From Mycolicibacterium hodleri (GTDB taxonomy: Bacteria; Actinomycetota; Actinomycetes; Mycobacteriales; Mycobacteriaceae): DNA of 55,143 nucleotides. Position 1 is the first letter of the stretch; the number at the start of each line of letters is the position of its first letter. The position numbers and the translations under genes are program-made. The stretch is taken from the NCBI RefSeq assembly GCF_006439015.1, contig NZ_RCZG01000013.1, positions 150,635-205,777 on the forward strand, given 5' to 3'. Below are positions 9,179 through 17,365 of this stretch, piece by piece. The notes below the pieces were generated by a model. It worked only from the letters and a program-made list of their open reading frames with translations, was not told where the DNA came from and did no database searches.

Positions 9179-9628
9179 CTAGTGACCAGGCAGTAGGGGA
9201 GGCCGCATGGTGGACACCGTGGTGGTCTCCCCTATTCGCGTTGCGTCGATGATGACCTGATCGCCCACGGCGAAGGGCGGCGTCGCCGCTCCGCCCGCCT
9301 CGTGAATGGCGTACGTCTGGACGAAACCGTCATCGCTGCGGGCGGTCACTGACGTCGCTGAGATGGCGGTCACCCGCCCCGCTTGGGAGATCAGCGTCGA
9401 GAAGCCGCCGTGGCCGTCGGCCACGACGTATTCGCCGTGGAGCGCGTCGGGTTCGGCACTGCTGCGATGTGCCGCGGGGAGCGGGGGTCCGATGGGGTCC
9501 CGCATTCCCCCCGACATGTGGTGGTTACCTCCGTCGGTGGCCGCTGCGATGGCCGCGCCGCCCACCCCTGCCACCGCTGCTGCAACCGCGACCGCACCGA
9601 CCGTCTTGCGCATGCCCCAGGTGCTCAT
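9179..9628 (-). CDS. Exported protein with small beta domain (DUF5666-like)
   Basis: This is a 149-aa exported protein. An N-terminal signal (VGAVAVAAAVAGVGGAAIAAA) is followed by a short linker containing NHHMSGGM. The C-terminal domain is beta-rich: LISQAGRVTAISATSVTARSDD, then QTYAI and FAVGDQVIIDATR. The pattern G-x-V-T-A-I-S-x-x-S-V-T-V-x-x-x-D-G with a later V-G-D-x-V resembles DUF5666-type domains. The gene is convergent with the small secreted gene (7-bp gap) and divergent from the response regulator, with which it shares the 9662-9683 inverted repeat. That suggests it may be controlled with the cluster. Function unknown. Confidence 0.7.
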   Translation of the reverse strand: MSTWGMRKTVGAVAVAAAVAGVGGAAIAAATDGGNHHMSGGMRDPIGPPLPAAHRSSAEPDALHGEYVVADGHGGFSTLISQAGRVTAISATSVTARSDDGFVQTYAIHEAGGAATPPFAVGDQVIIDATRIGETTTVSTMRPPLLPGH

Positions 9629-9661
9629 GGGCTCAACTCTGCACGCGCGACATGTGCGCTG

Positions 9662-9683
9662 GCTGTGAATGGCTTTTCACAGC
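9662..9683. promoter_or_regulatory. Inverted repeat with two TCACAGC half-sites
   Basis: Arms GCTGTGAA (9662-9669) and TTCACAGC (9676-9683) are perfect complements with a 6-bp spacer. Each arm contains TCACAGC, the 7-mer reported for the mycobacterial PhoP box, here in inverted orientation. It lies between the divergent exported-protein gene and the response regulator gene, as an autoregulatory operator would. Confidence 0.55.
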
Positions 9684-9729
9684 GGGCGCATAGAAACGCC
9701 ACAGGGCGCGCCCATGCCGTGGCCTGATA

Positions 9730-10497
9730 ATGAGGACGATGACCACCGCCAACGGCTCAGACCGAGAACACGCAGACCCCGCGCGAGTCGTCATGCGGAG
9801 ATCCGACGGCAAGCCGATAAGTGTCTTGGTGGTCGACGACGAACCCGTACTCGCCGAATTGGTGTCGATGGCCCTTCGGTACGAGGGCTGGGACATCTCG
9901 ACGGCTGGTGACGGCGAGTCTGCCATTGCGCTGGCGCGCGAGAACCCCCCCGACGTCGTCGTGCTGGACGTGATGCTGCCCGACATGAGTGGCCTCGACG
10001 TCCTGCACGAACTGCGCGCCCAGATTCCCGGGCTACCGCTGTTGTTGCTGACCGCGAAGGACTCCGTTGAGGACCGCATCGCCGGTCTCACGGCAGGCGG
10101 CGACGATTACGTGACGAAGCCGTTCAGCCTGGAGGAAGTCGTACTGCGTCTGCGCGCGTTGCTGAGGCGCACCGGCGTGGCTGACGAGACCGGTGGCGCA
10201 CAGATCGTGGTCGGCGACCTGGTACTCGACGAAGACAGTCACGAAGTCACCCGCGCCGGTGAGCCGATTACGTTGACGGCCACGGAGTTCGAGTTGTTGC
10301 GGTTCATGATGCGCAACGCCAAGCGGGTGCTGAGCAAGGCGCAGATCCTCGACAGGGTGTGGAGCTACGACTTCGGGGGAAGGTCCAATATCGTCGAGTT
10401 GTACGTCTCGTATCTGCGCAAGAAGATCGACAGCGGCCGTGAGCCGATGATTCATACGTTGCGTGGCGCCGGGTACGTCCTCAAGCCACCGCGATGA
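9730..10497 (+). CDS. OmpR/PhoP-family response regulator
   Basis: This is a 255-aa DNA-binding response regulator. The receiver domain (about residues 31-145) has the acidic pair VVDDEP, phospho-acceptor D80 in VVLDVMLPD and the conserved Lys in DDYVTKPFS. The C-terminal winged helix is of the OmpR type: LTATEFELLRF, then VWSYDFGGRSNIVELYVSYLRKKID and the tail HTLRGAGYVL. The recognition region is very close to that of M. tuberculosis PhoP (NVVESYVSYLRRKID as recalled), but the protein may be a paralogue such as TrcR rather than PhoP. ATG 9739 is an alternative start. The stop overlaps the histidine kinase start as ATGA. TCACAGC motifs nearby fit autoregulation and control of the glycosyltransferases. 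Confidence 0.88.
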   Translation: MRTMTTANGSDREHADPARVVMRRSDGKPISVLVVDDEPVLAELVSMALRYEGWDISTAGDGESAIALARENPPDVVVLDVMLPDMSGLDVLHELRAQIPGLPLLLLTAKDSVEDRIAGLTAGGDDYVTKPFSLEEVVLRLRALLRRTGVADETGGAQIVVGDLVLDEDSHEVTRAGEPITLTATEFELLRFMMRNAKRVLSKAQILDRVWSYDFGGRSNIVELYVSYLRKKIDSGREPMIHTLRGAGYVLKPPR

Positions 10498-12140
10498 ACC
10501 GTCGGCAACGCGACGAATCGGCTGGCACACACAGTCGACTTTCGTCGCCGCGAACGTGGTCCCTCCGACTCCGCCTGCTCGTCACTCAGGTGGTGCTGCT
10601 CGCCGTGGTGTGCGCCAGCATCGGCATTGCGACCGAGTTTGCGCTGCAACGTTTTCTAGTGCGCCAGCTCGACGAGCAATTGGTCGAGGCCGGCCGCCGG
10701 TCGGCGGCGATCTTCGAGCTTCCCCCGCCCCCGTTCGGGCGCTATCCGCCGGGTTCCGACTCGCCGAGGGACGGGTCATCGGGGTCAGGGGAAGCAAACT
10801 TTCCGTTCCGTGAGCGATTCGACCCGGAATTCGGGCCGGGACCCGGATTCCTCAACGCGCCCGGTCAGGCGACAAGGACGGTCGGGGCGGTGGTCTCGCC
10901 GTCGGGCGCCATCGATGCCGGGGTGATCAATCGCGATGGCACCCGGTCCGCGGTCGACGGCGGCGCCGCCGCCGCGCTCGCCGGCGTGCCGGCCACCCGC
11001 ACCCCGACGACCATCGAGCTCGACGGTCTCGGCCGTTATCGGGTGATCGCCCTGCACGCGCGGCATGGCAACCAGACGATCGTCACGGGCCTTCCGACCG
11101 CCGTCGTCGACGACACCCTGTGGTGGGTGCTCTGGATGTTCTGTGTCCTCGCGTTCATTACCCTTCTTGCCGCTGCCACTGCGGGCATCATGATCATCCG
11201 TCGCCAGTTGGCACCGCTGACCCGGGTCACCGTGGCCGCCCGCGCGGTCGCAGGCCTCGAACTCGACACCGGGGAGGTGCACCTGCCGAACCAGATCGTT
11301 CGCGTCGATCCGGAAGGAGCTCATACGGAAGTCGGTCAACTCGGGACGGCGCTCAATACGATGCTCGACCGCGTCGCGAGCGCGCTATCGGCGCGCCACG
11401 CCAGCGAGACGCGTGTCCGACAATTCGTGGCGGACGCAAGTCACGAACTGCGCACCCCACTCGCCGCGATTCGCGGTTACACCGAACTGGCGCAACGCAA
11501 GCGGCGCGACGTACCAGATGACGTCGCCCATGCGATGGGCAGAGTCGAATCCGAGACCGAGCGCATGACGCGCCTCGTCGAGGACATGCTTCTGTTGGCG
11601 CGACTCGATGAGGGGCGGCCACTGGGCCGGGAACCGGTCGATGTCTCGATGCTCGTCGTCGACGCGGTCAGCGACGCTCACGTCGCCGGACTCGATCACG
11701 ATTGGGCGCTCGACCTACCCGAGGAACCGGTCACCGTCATCGGTGACGAGGCGCGCTTGCAGCAGGTGTTGGTCAACCTGTTGGCGAACGCCAGGATTCA
11801 CACCCCGCCGGGGACGTCGGTGACGACGTCGTTGGTCCGGGAGGGCGACACGGCGGTGCTGACCGTAGCCGACGACGGGCCGGGCATCCCCGCCGACCTG
11901 CTACCGGAGATCTTCGAGCGGTTCGCGCGCGGGGACTCCTCGCGATCGCGGCGCGGGAATGCCTCGGCGACCAACTCGACTCCGAGCGGCACCGGCCTCG
12001 GTCTGTCGATCGTGGCGGCCGTGGTCAAGGCACACGACGGCACGATCGACGTCCAAAGTGAGCCTGGAAGCACGAGGTTCGTCGTCCGACTTCCGGGAGG
12101 GTCACAGCCGCCTCACAGCCCGAACCAATCGTGCGCCTAG
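10494..12140 (+). CDS. Sensor histidine kinase, PhoR-like
   Basis: This is a 548-aa membrane histidine kinase and partner of the preceding regulator, with which it overlaps by four bases. TM1 is at about residues 27-50. An extracytoplasmic sensor region of about 155 residues is rich in Pro and Gly in its first part, and TM2 is at about 208-232. A HAMP domain follows, then the HisKA domain with H317 in DASHELRTP. The ATPase domain has an N-box NLLANARIHTP, a G1 box VADDGPGI and a G2 box GTGLGLSIV. It should autophosphorylate and pass phosphate to D80 of the regulator. The signal is unknown. The last codons contain a PhoP-like direct repeat that probably belongs to the downstream gene. Confidence 0.9.
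   Translation: MNRRQRDESAGTHSRLSSPRTWSLRLRLLVTQVVLLAVVCASIGIATEFALQRFLVRQLDEQLVEAGRRSAAIFELPPPPFGRYPPGSDSPRDGSSGSGEANFPFRERFDPEFGPGPGFLNAPGQATRTVGAVVSPSGAIDAGVINRDGTRSAVDGGAAAALAGVPATRTPTTIELDGLGRYRVIALHARHGNQTIVTGLPTAVVDDTLWWVLWMFCVLAFITLLAAATAGIMIIRRQLAPLTRVTVAARAVAGLELDTGEVHLPNQIVRVDPEGAHTEVGQLGTALNTMLDRVASALSARHASETRVRQFVADASHELRTPLAAIRGYTELAQRKRRDVPDDVAHAMGRVESETERMTRLVEDMLLLARLDEGRPLGREPVDVSMLVVDAVSDAHVAGLDHDWALDLPEEPVTVIGDEARLQQVLVNLLANARIHTPPGTSVTTSLVREGDTAVLTVADDGPGIPADLLPEIFERFARGDSSRSRRGNASATNSTPSGTGLGLSIVAAVVKAHDGTIDVQSEPGSTRFVVRLPGGSQPPHSPNQSCA
12102..12119 (+). promoter_or_regulatory. PhoP-box-like direct repeat TCACAGC-N4-TCACAGC
   Basis: TCACAGC at 12102-12108 and again at 12113-12119 are separated by CGCC, giving an 11-bp period. 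This is the exact arrangement described for the mycobacterial PhoP box. It sits inside the 3' end of the kinase gene, immediately before the first membrane glycosyltransferase gene, and implies an internal regulated promoter there. Confidence 0.6.
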
Positions 12141-14050
12141 TCACCCGTCCGAGAATCAGCGGAGTGACTGCCGTTCTTACGCGCTCCATCGTCGCCGATG
12201 ACGGCGGAGACGATACTGCCGACGTGCGCCCATCCCCCTTCTCTCGCAGTGAGCGCGTGGCATGTGGTGTTCTCCTGCTGGGCACCGCGATGCTCTATCT
12301 GTGGAACCTGTCTGCGAGCGGATGGGCGAACGGCTTCTACTCGGCAGCGGTGCAGGCTGGCGCGAAGGACTGGACCGCGATGCTGTTCGGATCCAGCGAT
12401 GCTGCCAATGCGATCACGGTGGACAAGACACCTGGCGCGCTGTGGGTGATGGATGCCTCGGTGCGGCTGTTCGGGTTGAATTCGTGGAGCTTGCTGGCGC
12501 CCCAGGCGCTGGAGGGCGTCGCCGCCGTTGCACTCCTCTACGCCGCCGTGCGCCGCGCTGCTGGGCCGTCAGCAGCATTGCTCGCCGGCGCGATCTTCGC
12601 CCTGACACCCGTCGCGGCGCTGATGTTTCGGTTCAACAATCCCGACGCGCTACTGGTACTCGCGCTGGTGGCAGGTGCGTACTGCGTACAGCGGGCGTGT
12701 GAGCGCGACAGCAGCCGCTGGTGGCTCATCGGGGCGGGTGCCGCCGTCGGAATCGGGTTCCTGGCCAAGATGCTGCAGGCATTCCTGGTGCTACCCGCCT
12801 TCGGGTTGGCCTTCCTGATCGCGGCGGCCGTACCGCTGGGCGCGCGCCTGTTGAGACTTGCCGGCGGCGTCGCCGCGATGGTGCTCAGTGGTGGCTGGTA
12901 CCTACTACTGGTCGAAGTGTGGCCCGCGTCGTCGCGTCCCTACATCGGCGGCTCGCAGAACAACAGCATCATGGAACTCGCCCTCGGGTATAACGGGCTC
13001 GGCAGACTCACCGGCGACGAGACCGGCGGCCTGGGCAACATGAACTTCGACGTCGGCTGGGGCAGGTTGTTCGGAAACTCGATGGGCGACTACATCGCGT
13101 GGCTGATCCCCGCCGCCGTGGTCTGCGTCGCCGCCGGGCTGCTCATCACCCGTCGCGCGCCGCGGACCGACCCGACCAGGGCCGGACTGATCCTGTGGGG
13201 CGGGTGGCTCGCAGTCACCGCGATTGTCTTCAGCTATGCCAACGGGATTCTGCATCAGTACTACACCGTCGCGCTGGCGCCCGCGATCGGAGCGGGTATC
13301 GGCATTGGTGCAATACTGCTGTGGCGCAACAGATTCGATTTGCGCGCTGCGATCGCCATGTCGGGCACGGTACTAGTCACGGTCATCCTCGCGGCCGTTT
13401 TGCTGGCTAGGCGCTACGACTGGCTGCCCTGGCTGGGTGCGGCGGTGGCCGTCGCTGGCGTTGGCGCCGCGGTGCTGCTGCTCGTGGTGAGCCGGCTCCC
13501 GGCGCGGGTCGCTTCGGGAGTGGCTGCACTGGCCATCGCGGCCTGTCTGGCCGCACCGACCGCCTACGGCCTCGCCACCGTGGTCACTCCGCACTCCGGA
13601 GCCATCCCGTCGGTGGGGCCGGCGCGCAGTCACGGCTCCTTCGGCGGGCCTGGCGGTCCCGGCGGCGGCATCCTAGACATTCCCGAGGTCGGTCCCGGTC
13701 TGGCGGCTCTGCTGTCCGCCGACGTCGACCGCTTCCACTGGACCGCCGCGGTCGTCGGCTCGACCAACGCCGCGGGCTACCAACTAGCCGGCGGCGCTCC
13801 GGTGATGGCCGTCGGTGGCTTCAACGGCACCGATCCCGCGCCGACCCTCGCCGAGTTCCAGCGCGACGTGGCCGACGGCCGGATCCACTACTTCATCCAC
13901 GGGCGTTCGATGTTCGGCATGCCCGGCGGCCGCCAGAACAGCGGCAGTCGCGACGCCGCCGACATCAGTGCATGGGTCAAGGCGCACTACTCCGAGAAGA
14001 AGGTCGACGGCGTCGTGATCTACGACCTGACCGAGCCGCCCAAGTCATAG
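12131..14050 (+). CDS. GT-C membrane glycosyltransferase (ArnT/YkcB-like), copy 1
   Basis: This is a polytopic glycosyltransferase of up to 639 aa in the ArnT/GT39-like YkcB group. The first loop contains NGFYSAAVQAGAKDW and ITVDKTPGALWVM, typical of enzymes that use polyprenyl-phosphate sugars on the outer face of the membrane. About 10-12 membrane helices follow. A Gly-rich linker (GGPGGPGGG) leads to a soluble C-terminal domain with GGFNGTDPAPTLAEFQRDVADG, as in YkcB. GTG 12131 overlaps the kinase stop by 10 bases. GTG 12164 is an alternative that would leave room for a promoter at the 12102-12119 box. The acceptor and the sugar are unknown. A paralogue lies at 15384. Confidence 0.82.
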   Translation: MRLVTRPRISGVTAVLTRSIVADDGGDDTADVRPSPFSRSERVACGVLLLGTAMLYLWNLSASGWANGFYSAAVQAGAKDWTAMLFGSSDAANAITVDKTPGALWVMDASVRLFGLNSWSLLAPQALEGVAAVALLYAAVRRAAGPSAALLAGAIFALTPVAALMFRFNNPDALLVLALVAGAYCVQRACERDSSRWWLIGAGAAVGIGFLAKMLQAFLVLPAFGLAFLIAAAVPLGARLLRLAGGVAAMVLSGGWYLLLVEVWPASSRPYIGGSQNNSIMELALGYNGLGRLTGDETGGLGNMNFDVGWGRLFGNSMGDYIAWLIPAAVVCVAAGLLITRRAPRTDPTRAGLILWGGWLAVTAIVFSYANGILHQYYTVALAPAIGAGIGIGAILLWRNRFDLRAAIAMSGTVLVTVILAAVLLARRYDWLPWLGAAVAVAGVGAAVLLLVVSRLPARVASGVAALAIAACLAAPTAYGLATVVTPHSGAIPSVGPARSHGSFGGPGGPGGGILDIPEVGPGLAALLSADVDRFHWTAAVVGSTNAAGYQLAGGAPVMAVGGFNGTDPAPTLAEFQRDVADGRIHYFIHGRSMFGMPGGRQNSGSRDAADISAWVKAHYSEKKVDGVVIYDLTEPPKS

Positions 14051-14062
14051 CTGACGCATAGC
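14045..14062 (+). promoter_or_regulatory. Degenerate PhoP-box-like direct repeat
   Basis: TCATAGC (14045-14051), spacer TGAC, GCATAGC (14056-14062): the 6-mer CATAGC repeats with the same 11-bp period as the box at 12102. It lies between the first GT-C gene and the GT2 gene, ending 43 bases before the GT2 start. Confidence 0.4.
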
Positions 14063-14105
14063 TTGCTCAAGAGGCCACCACACGCTGCCGACAGACGATG
14101 GAGTC

Positions 14106-15353
14106 ATGACAGACATTCAGGATGCGGACATCGCCTTCGGCTCGCGGCCCAATGCCGCCTCGCAGGCCCGCGCGCTCGGGGTTCCCGTGTTGGACGTGGT
14201 GATCCCGGTCTACAACGAGCAGGCCGCTCTTGCCGACTCGGTGCACCGTCTCCACCGCTACCTGCGTGACAGCTTCCCGTACCCGGTGCGGATCACGATC
14301 GCCGACAACGCCAGCGTCGACGACACCCCACGCATCGCCGCCGAGCTGGCCGCCGAACTCGACGACGTCCGCGTGGTCCGGCTGGAGGAGAAGGGGCGCG
14401 GGCGAGCGCTGCATCAGGTGTGGTCGCAGTCGGATGCCATGGTGTTGGCGTACATGGACGTCGACCTGTCGACCGATCTCGCCGCGGTCGGTCCACTCGT
14501 CGCCCCGCTCATCTCCGGTCACTCCGACCTGTCGATCGGCACTCGACTGGGCCGTGGGTCGCGGGTGGTGCGGGGCCCCAAGCGGGAGATCATCTCCCGC
14601 TGCTACAACCTGATCTTGAAATCGACGCTGCACGCTCGGTTCTCGGACGCCCAGTGCGGATTCAAGGCGATCCGCGCCGACGTCGCTCGCCAGCTGCTGC
14701 CACACGTGGCTGACACCGGGTGGTTCTTCGACACCGAGCTGCTGGTTCTCGCCGAACGTAGCGGCCTGCGCATCCACGAGGTTCCGGTGGACTGGGTCGA
14801 CGACCCCGACAGCCGGGTGGACATCGTCGCTACCGCCACCGCGGACCTCAAGGGCGTCGGCAGGCTGCTTCGCGGCTTCGCCAACGGCTCCATTCCGGTG
14901 CCTGCGATTGCGGCCCAGTTGGCGCCGTCTCGGTCGACGGCGGCCGCCCCGAATTCGCTGTTCCGCCAGGTGGTGCGGTTCGGCGCCATCGGCGTGGCGT
15001 CGACGGCGGCGTACCTTCTGCTGTTCACCTTGCTGCATCAGGTCATCGGTGCCCAGGTCGCCAACTTCGTGGCGCTGCTCCTCACCGCGATCGCCAACAC
15101 CGCTGCCAACCGACGCTTCACGTTTGGCGTGGCCGGCGGTGCGAAGGCGACACGGCATCACATCGAGGGCCTGATCGTCTTCGCCATAGCGCTCGCGATC
15201 ACCAGCGGCACCTTGGCCGGGCTGCACGCCTTCGTCGACCAACCACACCGCCTGCTCGAACTCTCCGTGCTGGTGCTGGCGAATCTGGTCGCGACCGCCG
15301 TCCGCTTCGTCCTGCTGCGCGGCTGGGTCTTTCACCCCCGCCGGACTCACTGA
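14106..15353 (+). CDS. GT2 polyprenyl-phosphate glycosyltransferase fused to GtrA-like domain
   Basis: This is a 415-aa two-domain protein. Residues about 30-260 form a DPM1-like GT2 domain: DVVIPVYNEQ, the acidic motif YMDVDLSTDL, DAQCGFKAIR, and DTELLVLAERSG near its end. It would load a sugar from a nucleotide donor onto polyprenyl phosphate at the cytoplasmic face. Residues about 285-405 form a GtrA-like domain with four membrane helices (FRQVVRFGAIGVASTAAYLL, then NTAANRRFTFG), the part usually credited with flipping the lipid-linked sugar. With the flanking GT-C enzymes this makes a full three-component extracytoplasmic glycosylation system. The start at ATG 14106 is 55 bp after the previous gene. 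Confidence 0.87.
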   Translation: MTDIQDADIAFGSRPNAASQARALGVPVLDVVIPVYNEQAALADSVHRLHRYLRDSFPYPVRITIADNASVDDTPRIAAELAAELDDVRVVRLEEKGRGRALHQVWSQSDAMVLAYMDVDLSTDLAAVGPLVAPLISGHSDLSIGTRLGRGSRVVRGPKREIISRCYNLILKSTLHARFSDAQCGFKAIRADVARQLLPHVADTGWFFDTELLVLAERSGLRIHEVPVDWVDDPDSRVDIVATATADLKGVGRLLRGFANGSIPVPAIAAQLAPSRSTAAAPNSLFRQVVRFGAIGVASTAAYLLLFTLLHQVIGAQVANFVALLLTAIANTAANRRFTFGVAGGAKATRHHIEGLIVFAIALAITSGTLAGLHAFVDQPHRLLELSVLVLANLVATAVRFVLLRGWVFHPRRTH

Positions 15354-15383
15354 CATCAACCGAGAACACGAGGGAAAACGACC

Positions 15384-17300
15384 GTGACACTGACTGCCGA
15401 AGACGTCCGAACTGACGCCGTGACCGACGATTCGCGTCCACCCGATGCGCGCTGGACCCGCCCCGCGTTCTGGGCCCTCCTGGTCGGCGCCGGCGTGCTC
15501 TACCTCTGGGGACTCGGGTCGTCGGGTTGGGCCAACAGCTACTACGCCGCGGCCGCCCAGGCCGGAACCCAGGACTGGAAGGCGTGGTTGTTCGGCTCGC
15601 TGGACTCCGGCAACGCGATCACCGTCGACAAGCCGCCTGCCGCGATGTGGGTCATGGGGTTGTCCGGGAGGCTTTTCGGGTTCAGCGAATTCGCCATGCT
15701 CCTGCCACAGGCGCTGATGGGAGTCGGCGCGGTCGCCGTGTTGTACTTCACGGTCCGGCGGACCAGCGGTGCATCGGCTGGCCTGATCGCAGGTGTGGTG
15801 CTGGCGTTGACGCCGGTGGCGACGTTGATGTTCCGCTATAACAACCCAGACGCACTTTTGGTACTGCTGCTGGTCGTGGCGGCATACTGCACTGTGCGCG
15901 CCATCGATGCGAGCACCGCTCGACGGATGACGATGTGGATGGCGCTGACCGGTTGCGCGATCGGCTTCGCATTCCTGACGAAGATGCTGCAGGCCTTTCT
16001 CATCGTGCCCGGTCTGGCGCTGGCAGTCCTAGTCGCGGCGCCCTTCGGCATGTGGAAACGGCTGGGCGCGTTGCTCATCGGCGGTGTGACGATGATCGTG
16101 TCGGCCGGCTGGTACATCGCCTTGGTCAGCCTGTGGCCCGCCGACTCGCGGCCGTACATCGCCGGTTCCACCGACAACAGCCTTCTGCAGCTGGCGTTCG
16201 GCTACAACGGCATCCAGCGCATCGCGGGCAACGAGGGTGGCGGTCCCGGTGGCGGCGGTCCTGGCCACGGACCGCGCGGCGGTGCCGGTGGCATGAATCT
16301 GTTCTTCGGTGGTGACCCCGGCATTGGTCGGCTGTTCGGCGCGTCGATGGGCGCGGAGGCGTCATGGCTACTGCCCGCAGCCCTCATCGGCCTGGTCGTC
16401 GGACTATTGCCGACCTGGCGAGCGGTGCGCATCGATCGTGTCAGGGCCGGCCTAATGCTTTGGGGTGGTTGGCTTCTGGTGACGGGCGCGGTGTTCAGCT
16501 TCATGGAGGGTACCGTGCACCCGTACTACAACGTCGCTCTCGCGCCTGCCGTCGCCGCGCTGGTCGGCATCGCCGTCGCGCAGCTCGTGCGACGCCGGGA
16601 CTCGCTGATGGCGCGGGTGGCGCTCGCCGCGATGTTGGTGGCCACCGGGGTGTGGTCCTTCGTGCTGTTGAACAGGACACCCGAGTGGTGGCCGGCCATC
16701 CGTTGGGGCGTGCTGATCGGATCGATCCTGCTCGCGGTGCTGCTATCCGTTCGTGCACACCGCCTCGGCAAGGCCACGGTCGCCGTCGTCATCGCGACCG
16801 CGGTCGTCGGACTCGGCGGCCCGGCGGCGTTCTCGATCTACAACGCCGCGAGCGCACACGAGGGTCCCGGGACCATGTCGGGTCCGCAGAAGCCGGGCGG
16901 CTTCGGCGGCCCGGGCGGTCCCGGCGGAAAGGGTGCACCCGGCATGCCGGGCCGCACCGACAGTCCGGAACTGGAAGCGATGCTGAAGAGCGCCGATAAC
17001 CGTTGGGCGGCAGCGAGTATCGGGTCGATGTCGGTGAGCGACCTCGAACTCAAGACCGGAAGCTCGCTGATGGCCATCGGCGGATTCACGGGCAGCGACC
17101 CGTCGCCGACGCTGGCGCAGTTCCAGCAGTACGTGGCCGACGGTCAGGTGCGGTACTTCCTCGCCGACTCGGGACGCGGTGGGCCTCCAGGACAGCGCGC
17201 AGGTTCGGCGGCTGACATCACGGCGTGGGTGGAGAAGACCTTCGTCAAGACCGATGTCGGTGGCTCAAGCGTCTACGACCTGCAATCACCACGATCCTGA
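15384..17300 (+). CDS. GT-C membrane glycosyltransferase (ArnT/YkcB-like), copy 2
   Basis: This 638-aa paralogue of the 12131 gene matches it along most of the chain: NSYYAAAAQAGTQDW, ITVDKPPAAMWVM, FRYNNPDALLVLLLV, and the C-terminal GGFTGSDPSPTLAQFQQYVADG. It differs in one external loop, which carries a long Gly/Pro-rich insert (about residues 276-300, GGGPGGGGPGHGPRGG) that copy 1 lacks. A second Gly-rich linker lies near residue 500. GTG 15384 begins 30 bp after the GT2 gene. The two copies may act on different acceptors or use the same lipid-linked sugar. I see no TCACAGC box before this gene, so it is probably read from the upstream promoters. Confidence 0.84.
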   Translation: MTLTAEDVRTDAVTDDSRPPDARWTRPAFWALLVGAGVLYLWGLGSSGWANSYYAAAAQAGTQDWKAWLFGSLDSGNAITVDKPPAAMWVMGLSGRLFGFSEFAMLLPQALMGVGAVAVLYFTVRRTSGASAGLIAGVVLALTPVATLMFRYNNPDALLVLLLVVAAYCTVRAIDASTARRMTMWMALTGCAIGFAFLTKMLQAFLIVPGLALAVLVAAPFGMWKRLGALLIGGVTMIVSAGWYIALVSLWPADSRPYIAGSTDNSLLQLAFGYNGIQRIAGNEGGGPGGGGPGHGPRGGAGGMNLFFGGDPGIGRLFGASMGAEASWLLPAALIGLVVGLLPTWRAVRIDRVRAGLMLWGGWLLVTGAVFSFMEGTVHPYYNVALAPAVAALVGIAVAQLVRRRDSLMARVALAAMLVATGVWSFVLLNRTPEWWPAIRWGVLIGSILLAVLLSVRAHRLGKATVAVVIATAVVGLGGPAAFSIYNAASAHEGPGTMSGPQKPGGFGGPGGPGGKGAPGMPGRTDSPELEAMLKSADNRWAAASIGSMSVSDLELKTGSSLMAIGGFTGSDPSPTLAQFQQYVADGQVRYFLADSGRGGPPGQRAGSAADITAWVEKTFVKTDVGGSSVYDLQSPRS

Positions 17301-17365
17301 CTCGCTGGCCCCTGGCGGGCGGTGACTATCGTCAAGGCCGTCGTCTGCCCATTTAGGAGGTCCCA

